64,000 nt of DNA from positions 489,430 to 553,429 of the forward strand of contig NZ_LMGK01000012.1 of NCBI RefSeq assembly GCF_001427125.1. The letters run 5' to 3'. The notes beneath the pieces are model-generated. The model worked only from the letters and a program-made list of their open reading frames with translations. It was not told the DNA's origin and did not search any database. How positions within the stretch are numbered: position 1 is the stretch's first letter; each line of letters opens with the position of its first letter. The position numbers were made by a program, and so were the translations under genes. Positions 1 through 11,427 of the stretch are shown in pieces. The DNA comes from Pseudomonas sp. Root562 (lineage in GTDB: Bacteria; Pseudomonadota; Gammaproteobacteria; Pseudomonadales; Pseudomonadaceae).

Positions 1-1
1 C

Positions 2-184
<183 letters not shown>

Positions 185-302
185 GACCAGTCTCGACTAG
201 TCTGATGTCCTTCCCGGTAAAACGGGAAGGGGCTCCTGACGGAGCATCTGAAACGATTTGTTTTACCGCTTTAATCTAAAAAACCTAAACCATACGACGT
301 AA

Positions 303-575
<273 letters not shown>

Positions 576-633
576 TTACTCGGATCTTCCGGGTAATTTG
601 GTGTGATGGACAACGTAACTGCGAGGTGTTGGC

Positions 634-1104
634 GTGAACATTAATGCGACCCTGATTGGCCAGTCCGTTGCGTTCCTGATTTTTGTATTGTTCTGCATGA
701 AGTTCGTATGGCCTCCGGTCATCGCGGCTCTGCACGAACGTCAAAAGAAGATCGCTGATGGTCTGGACGCTGCCAGCCGTGCAGCTCGCGACCTGGAGTT
801 GGCCCAAGAGAAAGCGGGTCAGCAACTGCGCGAAGCGAAAGCTCAGGCAGCTGAAATCATCGAGCAAGCCAAGAAACGCGGTACCCAGATTGTCGACGAA
901 GCCCGTGAACAGGCTCGCGTCGAAGCTGACCGTGTGAAGGCTCAGGCTCAGGCCGAGATCGAACAGGAACTGAACAGCGTCAAAGACGCGCTGCGCGCCC
1001 AAGTGGGTAGCCTGGCCGTTGGCGGTGCTGCGAAGATCCTGGGTGCCACAATCGATCAAAACGCGCACGCAGAGCTGGTTAACCAACTGGCTGCTGAAAT
1101 CTAA
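634..1104 (+). CDS. atpF: ATP synthase subunit b
   Basis: A 156-residue peripheral-stalk subunit. One N-terminal membrane helix (about residues 8-28) is followed by a long charged, Ala/Glu/Gln-rich coiled coil that dimerises and links F0 to the delta subunit of F1. The start is GTG at 634, after a GAGGTG ribosome site, and gives the usual N-terminus [10 protein letters not shown]. It sits between atpE and atpH, 12 bp before the latter. Confidence 0.97.
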   Translation: MNINATLIGQSVAFLIFVLFCMKFVWPPVIAALHERQKKIADGLDAASRAARDLELAQEKAGQQLREAKAQAAEIIEQAKKRGTQIVDEAREQARVEADRVKAQAQAEIEQELNSVKDALRAQVGSLAVGGAAKILGATIDQNAHAELVNQLAAEI

Positions 1105-1116
1105 GCGAGGGCGATC

Positions 1117-1653
1117 ATGGCAGAACTGACCACGTTGGCCCGACCTTACGCTAAGGCGGCCTTCGAGCACGCTCAGGCCCACCAGCAACTGGCCAATTGG
1201 TCAGCCATGCTCGGCCTGGCTGCAGCGGTGTCGGAAGACGACACCATGCAGCGCGTGCTCAAGGCCCCGCGACTGACGAGCGCAGAAAAGGCCGCCACGT
1301 TCATTGACGTGTGCGGCGACAAGTTTGATGCCAAGGCACAGAACTTCATCCACGTCGTTGCCGAAAACGACCGTCTCCCGCTGTTGCCGGAGATCGCCGC
1401 TCTGTTCGACCTGTACAAGGCCGAACAAGAGAAATCGGTAGACGTTGAAGTGACCAGTGCTTTTGCATTGAACCAAGAACAGCAAGACAAACTCGCCAAG
1501 GTTCTCAGTGCACGACTCAACCGGGAAGTGCGCCTGCAAGTCGAGGAAGACAAATCCCTTATTGGGGGCGTTGTCATCCGCGCCGGCGACCTGGTTATCG
1601 ATGGCTCGATTCGCGGCAAAATCGCGAAACTTGCCGAAGCATTGAAATCTTGA
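1117..1653 (+). CDS. atpH: ATP synthase subunit delta
   Basis: A 178-residue OSCP/delta subunit that caps the alpha3beta3 hexamer and joins it to the b-subunit stalk. The helical N-terminal domain begins [13 protein letters not shown], the family signature. The C-terminal part carries the conserved [24 protein letters not shown] segment in two blocks near residues 148-172. It lies in the atp operon, 21 bp before atpA. Confidence 0.97.
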   Translation: MAELTTLARPYAKAAFEHAQAHQQLANWSAMLGLAAAVSEDDTMQRVLKAPRLTSAEKAATFIDVCGDKFDAKAQNFIHVVAENDRLPLLPEIAALFDLYKAEQEKSVDVEVTSAFALNQEQQDKLAKVLSARLNREVRLQVEEDKSLIGGVVIRAGDLVIDGSIRGKIAKLAEALKS

Positions 1654-1674
1654 GTTTGAAGGGGCAGCAGAGCA

Positions 1675-3219
1675 ATGCAGCAACTCAATCCTTCCGAAAT
1701 AAGTGAAATTATCAAGGGCCGCATCGACAAGCTCGATGTGACCTCCCAAGCCCGTAACGAAGGCACTGTCGTCAGCGTATCTGACGGTATCGTGCGGATT
1801 CACGGTCTGGCCGACGTCATGTACGGCGAGATGATCGAGTTTCCGGGCGGCGTCTTCGGTATGGCACTCAACCTGGAGCAAGACTCCGTAGGTGCCGTCG
1901 TATTGGGCGCATACCAGTCTCTGGCTGAAGGCATGAGCGCCAAGTGCACTGGCCGCATCCTCGAAGTTCCGGTTGGTAAGGAACTGCTGGGTCGCGTTGT
2001 CGACGCACTGGGTAACCCAGTTGATGGCAAAGGTCCGCTGAACAACACTCAGACCGACGCGGTCGAGAAAGTTGCTCCAGGCGTGATCTGGCGTAAGTCG
2101 GTAGACCAGCCTGTACAGACTGGCTACAAGGCTGTCGATGCCATGATCCCTGTCGGCCGTGGCCAGCGTGAGCTGATCATCGGTGACCGTCAGATCGGTA
2201 AAACCGCTCTGGCGATCGACGCGATCATCAACCAGAAGAACAGCGGCATCTACTGCGTCTACGTTGCGATCGGTCAGAAACAATCGACCATCGCCAACGT
2301 GGTTCGCAAGCTGGAAGAAAACGGCGCCCTGGCCAACACGATCATCGTGGCTGCCAGTGCTTCGGAATCTCCCGCGCTGCAATTCCTGGCACCGTACTCC
2401 GGTTGCACCATGGGTGAATTCTTCCGCGACCGCGGTGAAGACGCGCTGATCGTTTATGACGATCTGTCCAAGCAAGCAGTGGCTTACCGCCAGATTTCCC
2501 TGCTGCTGCGCCGTCCACCAGGCCGTGAAGCTTACCCAGGCGACGTGTTCTATCTCCACTCCCGTCTGCTGGAGCGCGCATCCCGCGTTTCGGAAGAATA
2601 CGTAGAGAAGTTCACCAACGGCGCAGTGACCGGCAAAACCGGTTCCCTGACCGCACTGCCGATCATCGAAACCCAGGCTGGCGACGTATCCGCGTTCGTT
2701 CCGACCAACGTGATTTCCATCACTGACGGTCAGATCTTCCTGGAATCGGCCATGTTCAACTCGGGCATCCGTCCTGCTGTGAACGCCGGTGTTTCGGTAT
2801 CCCGTGTGGGTGGTGCCGCTCAGACCAAGATCATCAAGAAGCTGTCCGGTGGTATCCGTACCGCTCTGGCTCAGTACCGTGAACTGGCGGCATTCGCCCA
2901 GTTCGCTTCTGACCTGGACGAAGCGACCCGTAAGCAACTTGAGCATGGTCAGCGCGTTACCGAGCTGATGAAGCAGAAGCAATACGCACCAATGTCGATC
3001 GCTGACATGGCGCTGTCGCTGTATGCCGCTGAGCGTGGGTTCCTGACTGACGTTGAAATCGCCAAGATCGGCAGCTTCGAGCAAGCGCTGATTGCTTTCT
3101 TCAACCGCGATCACGCCGATTTGATGGCGAAGATCAACGTGAAAGGTGACTTCAATGACGAAATCGACGCTGGCATGAAAGCCGGTATCGAGAAGTTCAA
3201 GGCCACCCAAACCTGGTAA
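1675..3219 (+). CDS. atpA: ATP synthase subunit alpha
   Basis: A 514-residue non-catalytic nucleotide-binding subunit of F1. Visible marks are the beta-barrel N-terminus, the P-loop [13 protein letters not shown] (about residues 169-181), and the [22 protein letters not shown]alker B region. The segment [14 protein letters not shown] follows. The protein ends KATQTW, as expected for Pseudomonas. Length equals the family norm. ATP is made at the alpha/beta interfaces, where alpha supplies the arginine finger. Confidence 0.98.
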   Translation: MQQLNPSEISEIIKGRIDKLDVTSQARNEGTVVSVSDGIVRIHGLADVMYGEMIEFPGGVFGMALNLEQDSVGAVVLGAYQSLAEGMSAKCTGRILEVPVGKELLGRVVDALGNPVDGKGPLNNTQTDAVEKVAPGVIWRKSVDQPVQTGYKAVDAMIPVGRGQRELIIGDRQIGKTALAIDAIINQKNSGIYCVYVAIGQKQSTIANVVRKLEENGALANTIIVAASASESPALQFLAPYSGCTMGEFFRDRGEDALIVYDDLSKQAVAYRQISLLLRRPPGREAYPGDVFYLHSRLLERASRVSEEYVEKFTNGAVTGKTGSLTALPIIETQAGDVSAFVPTNVISITDGQIFLESAMFNSGIRPAVNAGVSVSRVGGAAQTKIIKKLSGGIRTALAQYRELAAFAQFASDLDEATRKQLEHGQRVTELMKQKQYAPMSIADMALSLYAAERGFLTDVEIAKIGSFEQALIAFFNRDHADLMAKINVKGDFNDEIDAGMKAGIEKFKATQTW

Positions 3220-3269
3220 GCCGCAGCGGGAGCCGCAAGGCTCCCGCTTGCTAACCTGATAGGTGTTAC

Positions 3270-4130
3270 ATGGCAGGCGCAAAAGAGATTCGCAGTAAGA
3301 TTGCGAGCATCAAAAGCACGCAAAAGATTACCAGCGCCATGGAAAAAGTGGCGGTCAGCAAAATGCGCAAGGCACAAATGCGCATGGCTGCTAGCCGTCC
3401 TTATGCGGAGCGTATCCGCCAGGTAATTGGGCATCTGGCCAACGCCAACCCGGAATACCGCCACCCGTTCATGATCGACCGCGAAATCAAGCGTGTCGGT
3501 TATGTCGTAGTGAGCAGTGACCGTGGTCTGTGCGGCGGCTTGAACACCAACCTGTTCAAGGCCCTGGTCAAGGACATGGCGGTAAACCGCGAAAACGGCG
3601 TCGAGATCGATCTGTGTGTCGTTGGTAGCAAGGGTGCGGCCTTTTTCCGCAACTTCGGCGGTAACGTCGTTGCAGCTATCAGCCACCTGGGTGAAGAGCC
3701 GTCGATCAATGATCTGATCGGCAGCGTCAAGGTGATGCTGGATGCCTACCTGGACGGCCGTATTGACCGCCTGTCCGTGGTGTCCAACAAGTTCATCAAC
3801 ACCATGACGCAACAGCCTACCGTGGAGCAGTTGATTCCACTGGTGGCAACCCCGGATCAAGACCTCAAGCACCACTGGGACTATCTCTACGAACCGGATG
3901 CCAAGGAGCTGCTGGACGGCTTGATGGTCCGTTACGTGGAGTCGCAGGTCTACCAGGCGGTGGTCGAGAACAACGCGGCTGAACAAGCTGCGCGGATGAT
4001 CGCGATGAAGAACGCTACCGACAACGCCGGTGATTTGATCAGCGATTTGCAGCTGGTCTACAACAAGGCGCGTCAGGCTGCGATCACCCAAGAGATCTCG
4101 GAAATCGTCGGCGGCGCTGCCGCGGTTTAA
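3270..4130 (+). CDS. atpG: ATP synthase subunit gamma
   Basis: A 286-residue central rotor shaft of F1. The N-terminal helix [20 protein letters not shown] and the C-terminal helix ending [20 protein letters not shown] form the antiparallel coiled coil that turns inside the alpha3beta3 ring. [11 protein letters not shown] (about residues 81-91) is the family motif. A short hairpin-forming intergenic spacer (GGGAGCCGCAAGGCTCCC) separates it from atpA and may tune stoichiometry. Confidence 0.98.
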   Translation: MAGAKEIRSKIASIKSTQKITSAMEKVAVSKMRKAQMRMAASRPYAERIRQVIGHLANANPEYRHPFMIDREIKRVGYVVVSSDRGLCGGLNTNLFKALVKDMAVNRENGVEIDLCVVGSKGAAFFRNFGGNVVAAISHLGEEPSINDLIGSVKVMLDAYLDGRIDRLSVVSNKFINTMTQQPTVEQLIPLVATPDQDLKHHWDYLYEPDAKELLDGLMVRYVESQVYQAVVENNAAEQAARMIAMKNATDNAGDLISDLQLVYNKARQAAITQEISEIVGGAAAV

Positions 4131-5537
<1,407 letters not shown>

Positions 5538-5582
5538 TCCCGGCGCCCGGCAACGGGCGCTAATTTAGGTTGAGGCAATCAG

Positions 5583-6008
5583 ATGGCTATGACAGTCCAT
5601 TGCGATATCGTCAGCGCGGAAGGGGAAATCTTTTCCGGTCTGGTCGAGATGGTGATTGCGCACGGTGCACTGGGTGATCTTGGTATCGCCCTGGGTCACG
5701 CGCCGCTGATCACTAATCTGAAGCCAGGTCCGATCCGCCTGGTCAAGCAGGGCGGGGAAGAGGAGGTGTATTACATCTCCGGTGGTTTCCTCGAGGTTCA
5801 GCCGAACATGGTCAAGGTTCTTGCCGACACCGTGCAACGTGCTGCCGACCTGGACGAAGCCTCCGCTCAGGAAGCCGTTAAGGCTGCCGAGAAGGCCTTG
5901 CATGAGCGGGGCGCGGAATTCGATTACGGTTCTGCTGCCGCACGTCTGGCCGAGGCCGCAGCCCAGCTGCGCACCGTCCAGCAGATCCGCAAGAAGTTCG
6001 GCCACTAA
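5583..6008 (+). CDS. atpC: ATP synthase subunit epsilon
   Basis: A 141-residue epsilon subunit with an N-terminal beta-sandwich (starting [17 protein letters not shown]) that binds the c-ring and gamma. Its C-terminal helical hairpin can extend and inhibit ATP hydrolysis. The ATG at 5583 follows a GAGGCAATCAG spacer. A strong intrinsic terminator 25 bp after the stop closes the atp operon. Confidence 0.97.
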   Translation: MAMTVHCDIVSAEGEIFSGLVEMVIAHGALGDLGIALGHAPLITNLKPGPIRLVKQGGEEEVYYISGGFLEVQPNMVKVLADTVQRAADLDEASAQEAVKAAEKALHERGAEFDYGSAAARLAEAAAQLRTVQQIRKKFGH

Positions 6009-6033
6009 GGTTGCGCTTGTTGTGTGATTGATT

Positions 6034-6064
6034 AAAAAGGGTAGCCTCGGCTACCCTTTTTTCT
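6034..6064 (+). terminator. Intrinsic terminator of the atp operon
   Basis: Perfect hairpin AAAAAGGGTAGCC-TC-GGCTACCCTTTTTT just after atpC. The flanking A- and T-tracts on both sides mean it could terminate transcription in either direction. Confidence 0.93.
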
Positions 6065-6122
6065 TTTCCGTTGTTTATAACTTTGGTCGCAGCCGCTGAC
6101 CACCCAGGATTGGTAGCCAGTC

Positions 6123-7490
6123 ATGTCTCTTGAAATCGTTATTCTCGCTGCTGGCCAAGGCACGCGTATGCGTTCGGCCTTGCCGAAAGTCTTGCACCCG
6201 ATTGCCGGCAACTCGATGCTTGGCCATGTTATCCACAGCGCCCGACAACTTGATCCACAGCGCATCCACGTGGTGATCGGCCATGGTGCCGATGCTGTGC
6301 GTGAACGTTTAGCCGCTGACGATCTGAATTTCGTCCTTCAGGACAAACAACTCGGGACCGGCCATGCCGTGGCCCAGGCTGTACCGTTCATTGAGTCAGA
6401 TACCGTGCTGGTTCTCTACGGTGATGTGCCATTGATTGAAGTTGAAACCCTGCAGCGTTTGCTCAAGCTTGTCGTGCCAGGACAAATGGGTCTGCTCACC
6501 GTCGAACTGGACGACGCAACCGGATACGGCCGAATCGTTCGTGACACTGACGGCAAGGTTGCTGCCATCGTCGAGCACAAGGACGCCACCGAAGCTCAAC
6601 GCGCCATCAACGAAGGCAACACCGGTATCCTTGCGGTCCCAGCGGATCGCTTGGCCGACTGGACTGGGCGTCTGTCGAATAACAACGTCCAGGGCGAGTA
6701 TTACCTGACCGATGTGATCGAAATGGCAGTCAGCGATGGCCTGGTCGTAGCCACCGAGCAACCCCACGATGCGATGGAAGTGCAGGGCGCCAACGACCGC
6801 AAGCAGCTTTCCGAACTGGAGCGTCACTATCAGCTGCGCGCCGGTCGCCGTTTGATGGCCCAAGGCGTGACCTTGCGCGACCCCGCACGTTTCGATGTTC
6901 GCGGTGAAGTGACCGTGGGCCGGGATGTGCTGATCGACATCAACGTGATTCTCGAAGGCAAAGTCGTCATCGAAGACGACGTGGTGATCGGCCCGAACTG
7001 CGTCATCAAGGACAGCACCCTGCGCAAAGGCGTGGTGATCAAGGCCAACAGCCATATCGAAGGCGCAACTCTCGGTGAAGGCAGCGACGCCGGCCCGTTT
7101 GCGCGTTTGCGCCCGGGCACTGTGCTGGAAGCGCGGGCGCATGTGGGTAACTTTGTCGAATTGAAAAACGCACACTTGGGTGAAGGCGCCAAGGCCGGTC
7201 ACCTGACCTACCTGGGCGACGCGGAAGTCGGTGCGCGCACCAACATCGGCGCAGGCACCATCACCTGCAACTACGATGGCGCCAACAAGTGGAAAACCGT
7301 GTTGGGTGAGGACGTGTTCATCGGTTCCAACAATTCGTTGGTGGCACCTGTGGATATCCTCGATGGCGCGACCACAGCGGCAGGTTCGACCATTACGTCG
7401 ACTGTGGATAAATCTCAGCTGGCCGTTGGCCGTGCCCGTCAGAAGAACATTGATGGCTGGAAACGGCCGGAGAAAGTGAAGAAAAGCTGA
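6123..7490 (+). CDS. glmU: Bifunctional GlcNAc-1-P uridyltransferase / GlcN-1-P acetyltransferase
   Basis: A 455-residue cytoplasmic enzyme making UDP-GlcNAc for peptidoglycan and LPS. The N-terminal nucleotidyltransferase domain opens with [18 protein letters not shown] long left-handed beta-helix with hexapeptide repeats (about residues 250-430) acetylates GlcN-1-P, and its signatures [17 protein letters not shown] and [11 protein letters not shown] are intact. It lies upstream of glmR and glmS, so both steps that make amino sugars are clustered. Confidence 0.98.
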   Translation: MSLEIVILAAGQGTRMRSALPKVLHPIAGNSMLGHVIHSARQLDPQRIHVVIGHGADAVRERLAADDLNFVLQDKQLGTGHAVAQAVPFIESDTVLVLYGDVPLIEVETLQRLLKLVVPGQMGLLTVELDDATGYGRIVRDTDGKVAAIVEHKDATEAQRAINEGNTGILAVPADRLADWTGRLSNNNVQGEYYLTDVIEMAVSDGLVVATEQPHDAMEVQGANDRKQLSELERHYQLRAGRRLMAQGVTLRDPARFDVRGEVTVGRDVLIDINVILEGKVVIEDDVVIGPNCVIKDSTLRKGVVIKANSHIEGATLGEGSDAGPFARLRPGTVLEARAHVGNFVELKNAHLGEGAKAGHLTYLGDAEVGARTNIGAGTITCNYDGANKWKTVLGEDVFIGSNNSLVAPVDILDGATTAAGSTITSTVDKSQLAVGRARQKNIDGWKRPEKVKKS

Positions 7491-7512
7491 GTTACCCACA
7501 ACTCGTGAAAAC

Positions 7513-7582
7513 GCCTTCGCGGGCAAGTCTCGCTCCTACAGTGTTGTGAGTAACCTGTAGGAGCGAGGCTTGCCCGCGAAGC
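7513..7582. repeat. REP doublet (REPIN-like inverted pair)
   Basis: Two facing copies of a Pseudomonas REP-type palindrome. GCGGGCAAGTCTCGCTCCT (within 7513-7541) is mirrored by AGGAGCGAGGCTTGCCCGC (within 7555-7582), with a 13-bp spacer. Such GAGCGAGGCTTGCCCGCGAAG units are dispersed between genes in P. fluorescens-group genomes and are moved by RAYT transposases. No RAYT gene lies here. The structure fills most of the glmU-glmR gap. Confidence 0.85.
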
Positions 7583-7681
7583 TTTTTATCCACAGATCTT
7601 TTTATCGCGCCGCGCTTGACGAAGTCTCATCGATAGGTTTTGATTGCTTCCGTTATCTTTCGAATCGAAACTTATCTAGCC

Positions 7682-8458
7682 ATGTCGAAGCGCAACACTC
7701 CTCAACGCCGCCATAACATCCTTGCTTTGCTCAATGAACAGGGCGAAGTCAGCGTGGACGAGTTGGCCAAGCGCTTCGAGACTTCTGAAGTTACGATTCG
7801 CAAGGACTTGGCTGCACTCGAAAGCAACGGCCTGTTGCTGCGTCGTTACGGCGGTGCAATCACCATGCCCCAGGAATTGGTGGCCGATATGGGCCAGCCT
7901 GTCTCCAAATACAAACAAGCCATCGCCCGCGCGGCAGTGACGCGAATCCGCGAACATGCGCGCATCATCATCGACAGCGGCAGTACGACGGCCGCGATGA
8001 TTCCGGAACTCGGTCAACAACCGGGCCTGGTGGTCATGACCAATTCCCTGCATGTCGCCAACGCACTGAGCGAACTGGAACACGAGCCGGTGTTGCTGAT
8101 GACCGGTGGTACCTGGGATCCGCATTCCGAGTCCTTTCAGGGGCAGGTTGCCGAGCAAGTACTACGCTCTTACGACTTTGATCAATTGTTCATCGGTGCC
8201 GATGGCATCGATCTGGTTCGCGGTACAACCACTTTCAACGAATTGTTGGGGCTGAGCCGGGTGATGGCTGAAGTCGCCCGCGAAGTGGTCGTGATGGTGG
8301 AAGCCGACAAGATCGGCCGCAAGATTCCCAACCTGGAACTGCCCTGGAGCAGCGTCCATACCCTTATTACCGATGATCGTCTGCCGGTGGAGGCACGCGT
8401 TCAAATTCAGGCCCGCGGCATCAATTTGATTTGCGCGGCAGTCAGTCAGGAGAAATAA
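7682..8458 (+). CDS. glmR: DeoR-family regulator of the glm locus
   Basis: A 258-residue DeoR/GlpR-type repressor. The N-terminal winged helix (residues about 6-58, [25 protein letters not shown] in two pieces, then [14 protein letters not shown]) binds DNA. The C-terminal sugar-phosphate sensing domain contains [14 protein letters not shown] and IGADGID. The start is the ATG giving [10 protein letters not shown]; an upstream in-frame start would add a sequence not seen in the family. Its stop is 1 bp before glmS, so it is probably cotranscribed and senses an amino-sugar phosphate. The ligand is inferred. Confidence 0.9.
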   Translation: MSKRNTPQRRHNILALLNEQGEVSVDELAKRFETSEVTIRKDLAALESNGLLLRRYGGAITMPQELVADMGQPVSKYKQAIARAAVTRIREHARIIIDSGSTTAAMIPELGQQPGLVVMTNSLHVANALSELEHEPVLLMTGGTWDPHSESFQGQVAEQVLRSYDFDQLFIGADGIDLVRGTTTFNELLGLSRVMAEVAREVVVMVEADKIGRKIPNLELPWSSVHTLITDDRLPVEARVQIQARGINLICAAVSQEK

Positions 8459-8459
8459 C

Positions 8460-10292
8460 ATGTGTGGAATTGTTGGCGCAGTCGCAGAACGTAACATCAC
8501 CGCGATCCTGGTCGAAGGCCTCAAGCGCCTGGAATACCGTGGATACGACAGTGCCGGTGTAGCGGTCTATACCAATGACGAAAAACTCGAGCGCATGCGC
8601 CGCCCGGGCAAGGTCAGCGAACTGGAGCAGGCACTGGCCGAAGAAGCTCTGGTGGGTCGTCTGGGTATCGCCCACACCCGTTGGGCCACCCATGGCGCGC
8701 CGTGCGAACGCAACGCTCACCCGCACTTTTCCGGTGATCTGGCTGTTGTGCACAACGGCATTATCGAAAACCACGAAGCCCTGCGCTTACAACTTACAGC
8801 CTTGGGTTACGTATTCACTTCCGACACCGATACCGAAGTGATCGCCCACCTGCTGAGCCACAAACTCAAGGAGCTGCGCGACCTGACCGTGGCACTCAAG
8901 GCGACCGTCAAGGAACTGCATGGCGCTTACGGCCTGGCGGTGATCTCAGCCCAGCAGCCGGACCGTCTGGTTGCCGCGCGCAGCGGCAGCCCGCTGGTGA
9001 TTGGCCTGGGCCTGGGAGAAAACTTCCTGGCGTCTGACCAATTGGCCCTGCGTCAGGTCACCGATCGTTTCATGTATCTGGAAGAGGGCGATATCGCCGA
9101 GATTCGTCGCGACAGCGTGCAGATCTGGGACGTGAACGGCCAAGCCGTAGAGCGTCAGACCGTGCAATACAGCGACGGCGCTGAAGCTGCCGACAAAGGC
9201 GAGTTCCGTCACTACATGCTTAAGGAAATCCACGAACAACCGTCCGTGGTGCAGCGCACTCTCGAAGGGCGTTTGAGTCAGAATCAGGTACTGGTGCAGG
9301 CTTTCGGCCCGCAAGCCGCTGAGTTGTTCGCCAAAGTACGCAATGTGCAAATTGTCGCCTGTGGCACCAGTTATCACGCCGGCATGGTTGCCCGTTACTG
9401 GCTTGAAGAGTTGGCCGGCATTCCGTGCCAGGTCGAAGTCGCCAGTGAATTCCGCTATCGCAAAGTCGTGGTGCAGCCAGACTCGCTGTTCGTGACGATC
9501 TCTCAGTCTGGCGAAACCGCCGACACCCTGGCAGCGCTGCGCAACGCCAAAGAGCTGGGTTTCCTTGCCAGCCTGGCGATCTGCAACGTCGGCATCAGCT
9601 CGTTGGTGCGTGAATCCGACCTGACGCTGCTGACCCAGGCTGGACGCGAAATTGGTGTGGCATCGACCAAAGCCTTCACCACGCAATTGGTGGGCCTGCT
9701 GTTGTTGACCCTGTCGTTGGGCCAGGTTCGTGGCACGTTGACCGCGGGCGTCGAAGCCACCCTGGTCGAGGAGCTGCGTCGCTTGCCGGCTCGCCTTGGT
9801 GAGGCGCTGGCAATGGACAGCACCGTCGAGAAAATCGCCGAGCTGTTCGCCGAGAAAAACCACACGCTTTTCCTCGGTCGCGGCGCGCAATTCCCGGTGG
9901 CGATGGAAGGAGCGCTCAAGCTCAAGGAAATCTCCTATATCCACGCCGAAGCCTATCCGGCCGGCGAGCTGAAACACGGCCCGCTGGCGCTTGTGGATAA
10001 CGACATGCCGGTGGTGACCGTCGCACCCAACAACGAATTGCTGGAAAAGCTGAAATCCAACCTCCAGGAAGTTCGCGCCCGCGGTGGTGAATTGATCGTT
10101 TTCGCCGACGAGAAGGCTGGCATGACCAACGGCGAAGGCACTCATGTTGTGCAGATGCCGCACATCCACGACATCCTGTCGCCGATTCTCTACACCATCC
10201 CGCTGCAACTGCTGTCGTATTACGTCGCGGTACTCAAAGGTACGGACGTCGACCAGCCGCGTAACCTGGCAAAATCGGTGACTGTGGAATAA
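8460..10292 (+). CDS. glmS: Glutamine-fructose-6-phosphate aminotransferase
   Basis: A 610-residue enzyme making glucosamine-6-phosphate from fructose-6-P and glutamine, the first step of UDP-GlcNAc synthesis. After Met removal, Cys1 (MCGIVGAV) is the glutaminase nucleophile. Two SIS isomerase domains follow (SQSGETADT near residue 350 and the second from about 455). The C-terminus [11 protein letters not shown] is the conserved end that also encodes the TnsD recognition site attTn7, and a Tn7-like element sits 24 bp past its stop. Confidence 0.98.
   Translation: MCGIVGAVAERNITAILVEGLKRLEYRGYDSAGVAVYTNDEKLERMRRPGKVSELEQALAEEALVGRLGIAHTRWATHGAPCERNAHPHFSGDLAVVHNGIIENHEALRLQLTALGYVFTSDTDTEVIAHLLSHKLKELRDLTVALKATVKELHGAYGLAVISAQQPDRLVAARSGSPLVIGLGLGENFLASDQLALRQVTDRFMYLEEGDIAEIRRDSVQIWDVNGQAVERQTVQYSDGAEAADKGEFRHYMLKEIHEQPSVVQRTLEGRLSQNQVLVQAFGPQAAELFAKVRNVQIVACGTSYHAGMVARYWLEELAGIPCQVEVASEFRYRKVVVQPDSLFVTISQSGETADTLAALRNAKELGFLASLAICNVGISSLVRESDLTLLTQAGREIGVASTKAFTTQLVGLLLLTLSLGQVRGTLTAGVEATLVEELRRLPARLGEALAMDSTVEKIAELFAEKNHTLFLGRGAQFPVAMEGALKLKEISYIHAEAYPAGELKHGPLALVDNDMPVVTVAPNNELLEKLKSNLQEVRARGGELIVFADEKAGMTNGEGTHVVQMPHIHDILSPILYTIPLQLLSYYVAVLKGTDVDQPRNLAKSVTVE
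10257..10292 (+). other. attTn7 recognition segment in the glmS 3' end
   Basis: The last twelve codons of glmS, encoding [11 protein letters not shown] and the stop. In Tn7 this conserved stretch is bound by TnsD, which directs insertion about 25 bp downstream. Here the transposon junction is 24 bp past the stop, the expected distance. The binding itself is established for Tn7 and inferred for this element. Confidence 0.85.
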
Positions 10293-10311
10293 GTTATCCA
10301 CAGCTGATTCA

Positions 10312-10316
10312 ACCTC
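10312..10316. repeat. Target site duplication, glmS-proximal copy
   Basis: ACCTC, duplicated at 43835-43839. Five bases is the Tn7-family duplication length. Seven bases (CAACCTC) match around the two junctions. The ACCTC register makes both element ends begin TGG and places both outer TnsB repeats at the same distance from the tip. Confidence 0.85.
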
Positions 10317-10382
10317 TGGTTTTGAACAATATAGATTGACACTAATCAATATAGTTTGACACGCGGAAACATAGATTGACAC
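10317..10382. repeat. Right end: tip plus three TnsB-type repeats
   Basis: Three 16-bp repeats of consensus CAAYATAGWTTGACAC (the last reads AAACATAG...) lie at 10327-10342, 10347-10362 and 10367-10382. They are spaced exactly 20 bp apart, two helical turns, so TnsB monomers would line one DNA face. The first starts 10 bp from the tip. The more compact array marks this as the Tn7R-type end, and the tnsA promoter probably lies just inside it. Confidence 0.9.
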
Positions 10383-10388
10383 AAGGCT

Positions 10389-10417
10389 GAAACCCCCGTA
10401 TCTACGGGGGTTTCTTC
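10389..10417 (+). terminator. Element-borne intrinsic terminator
   Basis: Perfect stem GAAACCCCCGTA-TC-TACGGGGGTTTC followed by TTCTTT, seven bases inside the last TnsB repeat. It would stop glmS read-through before tnsA and replace the native glmS terminator now 33.5 kb away. The symmetric flanks may allow some reverse activity. Confidence 0.85.
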
Positions 10418-10572
10418 TTTCCAGGCTTTCCTTTGGTCTGGATTCATCGCTTCAGTTTTCAGCGCGTGTAGTCTAGAAATGCTTTAAATATGGTCGCTAC
10501 GGTGGTCATGTTCTTCTACGACTTTTTCTCGGCAAGAGGTGAAGCGGTCCACATCGACTGAGGAGGCGTGCG

Positions 10573-11427
10573 TTGCGAGGTCGTAAGTTTGCATCACAGC
10601 AGGACATTGATCGGCACATTGCAAACGGATTTGGCGGAGGCGCCGGGGCGAGCTACGTGCCTTGGCTGCGGGTACAGGACGTTCCTTCGATCGGTCGTTC
10701 GCACAAGATTCAAGGCGTCAAGATCGACAGGATCCATCACTTGCTGTCAGATCTCGAGCGTTCTTACTTCCTTGTGTGTGAATTTTCAGAAGACGTCGTG
10801 GATATTCGTGAGCAATACCCATTGCTCCCCTCAGAGCGGGCGCAAGCAATAGCAACGTCTATAGATGTACGCTTCCCCCGGTACCCTAGAACAACGCTAC
10901 CTTATGTGATGACGACCGACTTTCTACTAACTGTTAAGGACCAGAATGGAAATTTCAAGTCGGTAGCTAGAACTGTGAAGTATCGTTCTGATTTAGTAGG
11001 TAAAGGAAATAAACGCACGCTTGAAAAACTTGAGATTGAAAAGCGCTTTTGGCAGGGTCAAGGTGTCGATTGGAAAATCGTCACAGACGAGTTTTTTACA
11101 CGAGATCTGATTAAAAACCTTGGGCTAATCAGAAAATACTCAAAACTCCCTCGTGATTTAATGAAAGTATCGCTGCATTCTAATTTTATTGATTGCTTGG
11201 CAAACAGCCGGGAATATCCGTGGACTTTGGCCACCTGTTTGAGAAAAATTGCATCCCTTCTGTCCATCTCCTATATCGACGCCCAAGCAATATTCTTCCA
11301 TCTGGTTTGGAATAAGGTACTGAAAATCGACTTGGTAAGCTCTCCTCTACATCTTACTGGGCTAGTTCCTGACTTCGAAGTTATCCAGAACTTTATCGAT
11401 ATTTCGGTGAAGGAGAAAATGTCATGA
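10573..11427 (+). CDS. tnsA: Tn7-like transposase subunit TnsA (endonuclease)
   Basis: A 284-residue restriction-enzyme-like nuclease that cuts the 5' strands at the transposon ends, which together with TnsB gives cut-and-paste transposition. Candidate catalytic residues are Glu62 (LERSYFL), Asp116 (MTTDFLLT) and Lys136 (ARTVKYRS), the same spacing as the Tn7 triad. VVDIREQYPL is a family signature. The start is TTG at 10573, seven bases after AGGAGG. Its stop overlaps the tnsB start by ATGA. Length is close to Tn7 TnsA (273). Confidence 0.95.
   Translation: MRGRKFASQQDIDRHIANGFGGGAGASYVPWLRVQDVPSIGRSHKIQGVKIDRIHHLLSDLERSYFLVCEFSEDVVDIREQYPLLPSERAQAIATSIDVRFPRYPRTTLPYVMTTDFLLTVKDQNGNFKSVARTVKYRSDLVGKGNKRTLEKLEIEKRFWQGQGVDWKIVTDEFFTRDLIKNLGLIRKYSKLPRDLMKVSLHSNFIDCLANSREYPWTLATCLRKIASLLSISYIDAQAIFFHLVWNKVLKIDLVSSPLHLTGLVPDFEVIQNFIDISVKEKMS

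Noticed and set aside
2342..2581. Antisense frames across the atp, glm and cus genes
   Set aside because: They are long only because of high GC and strong codon bias of the sense genes, and none has independent support.
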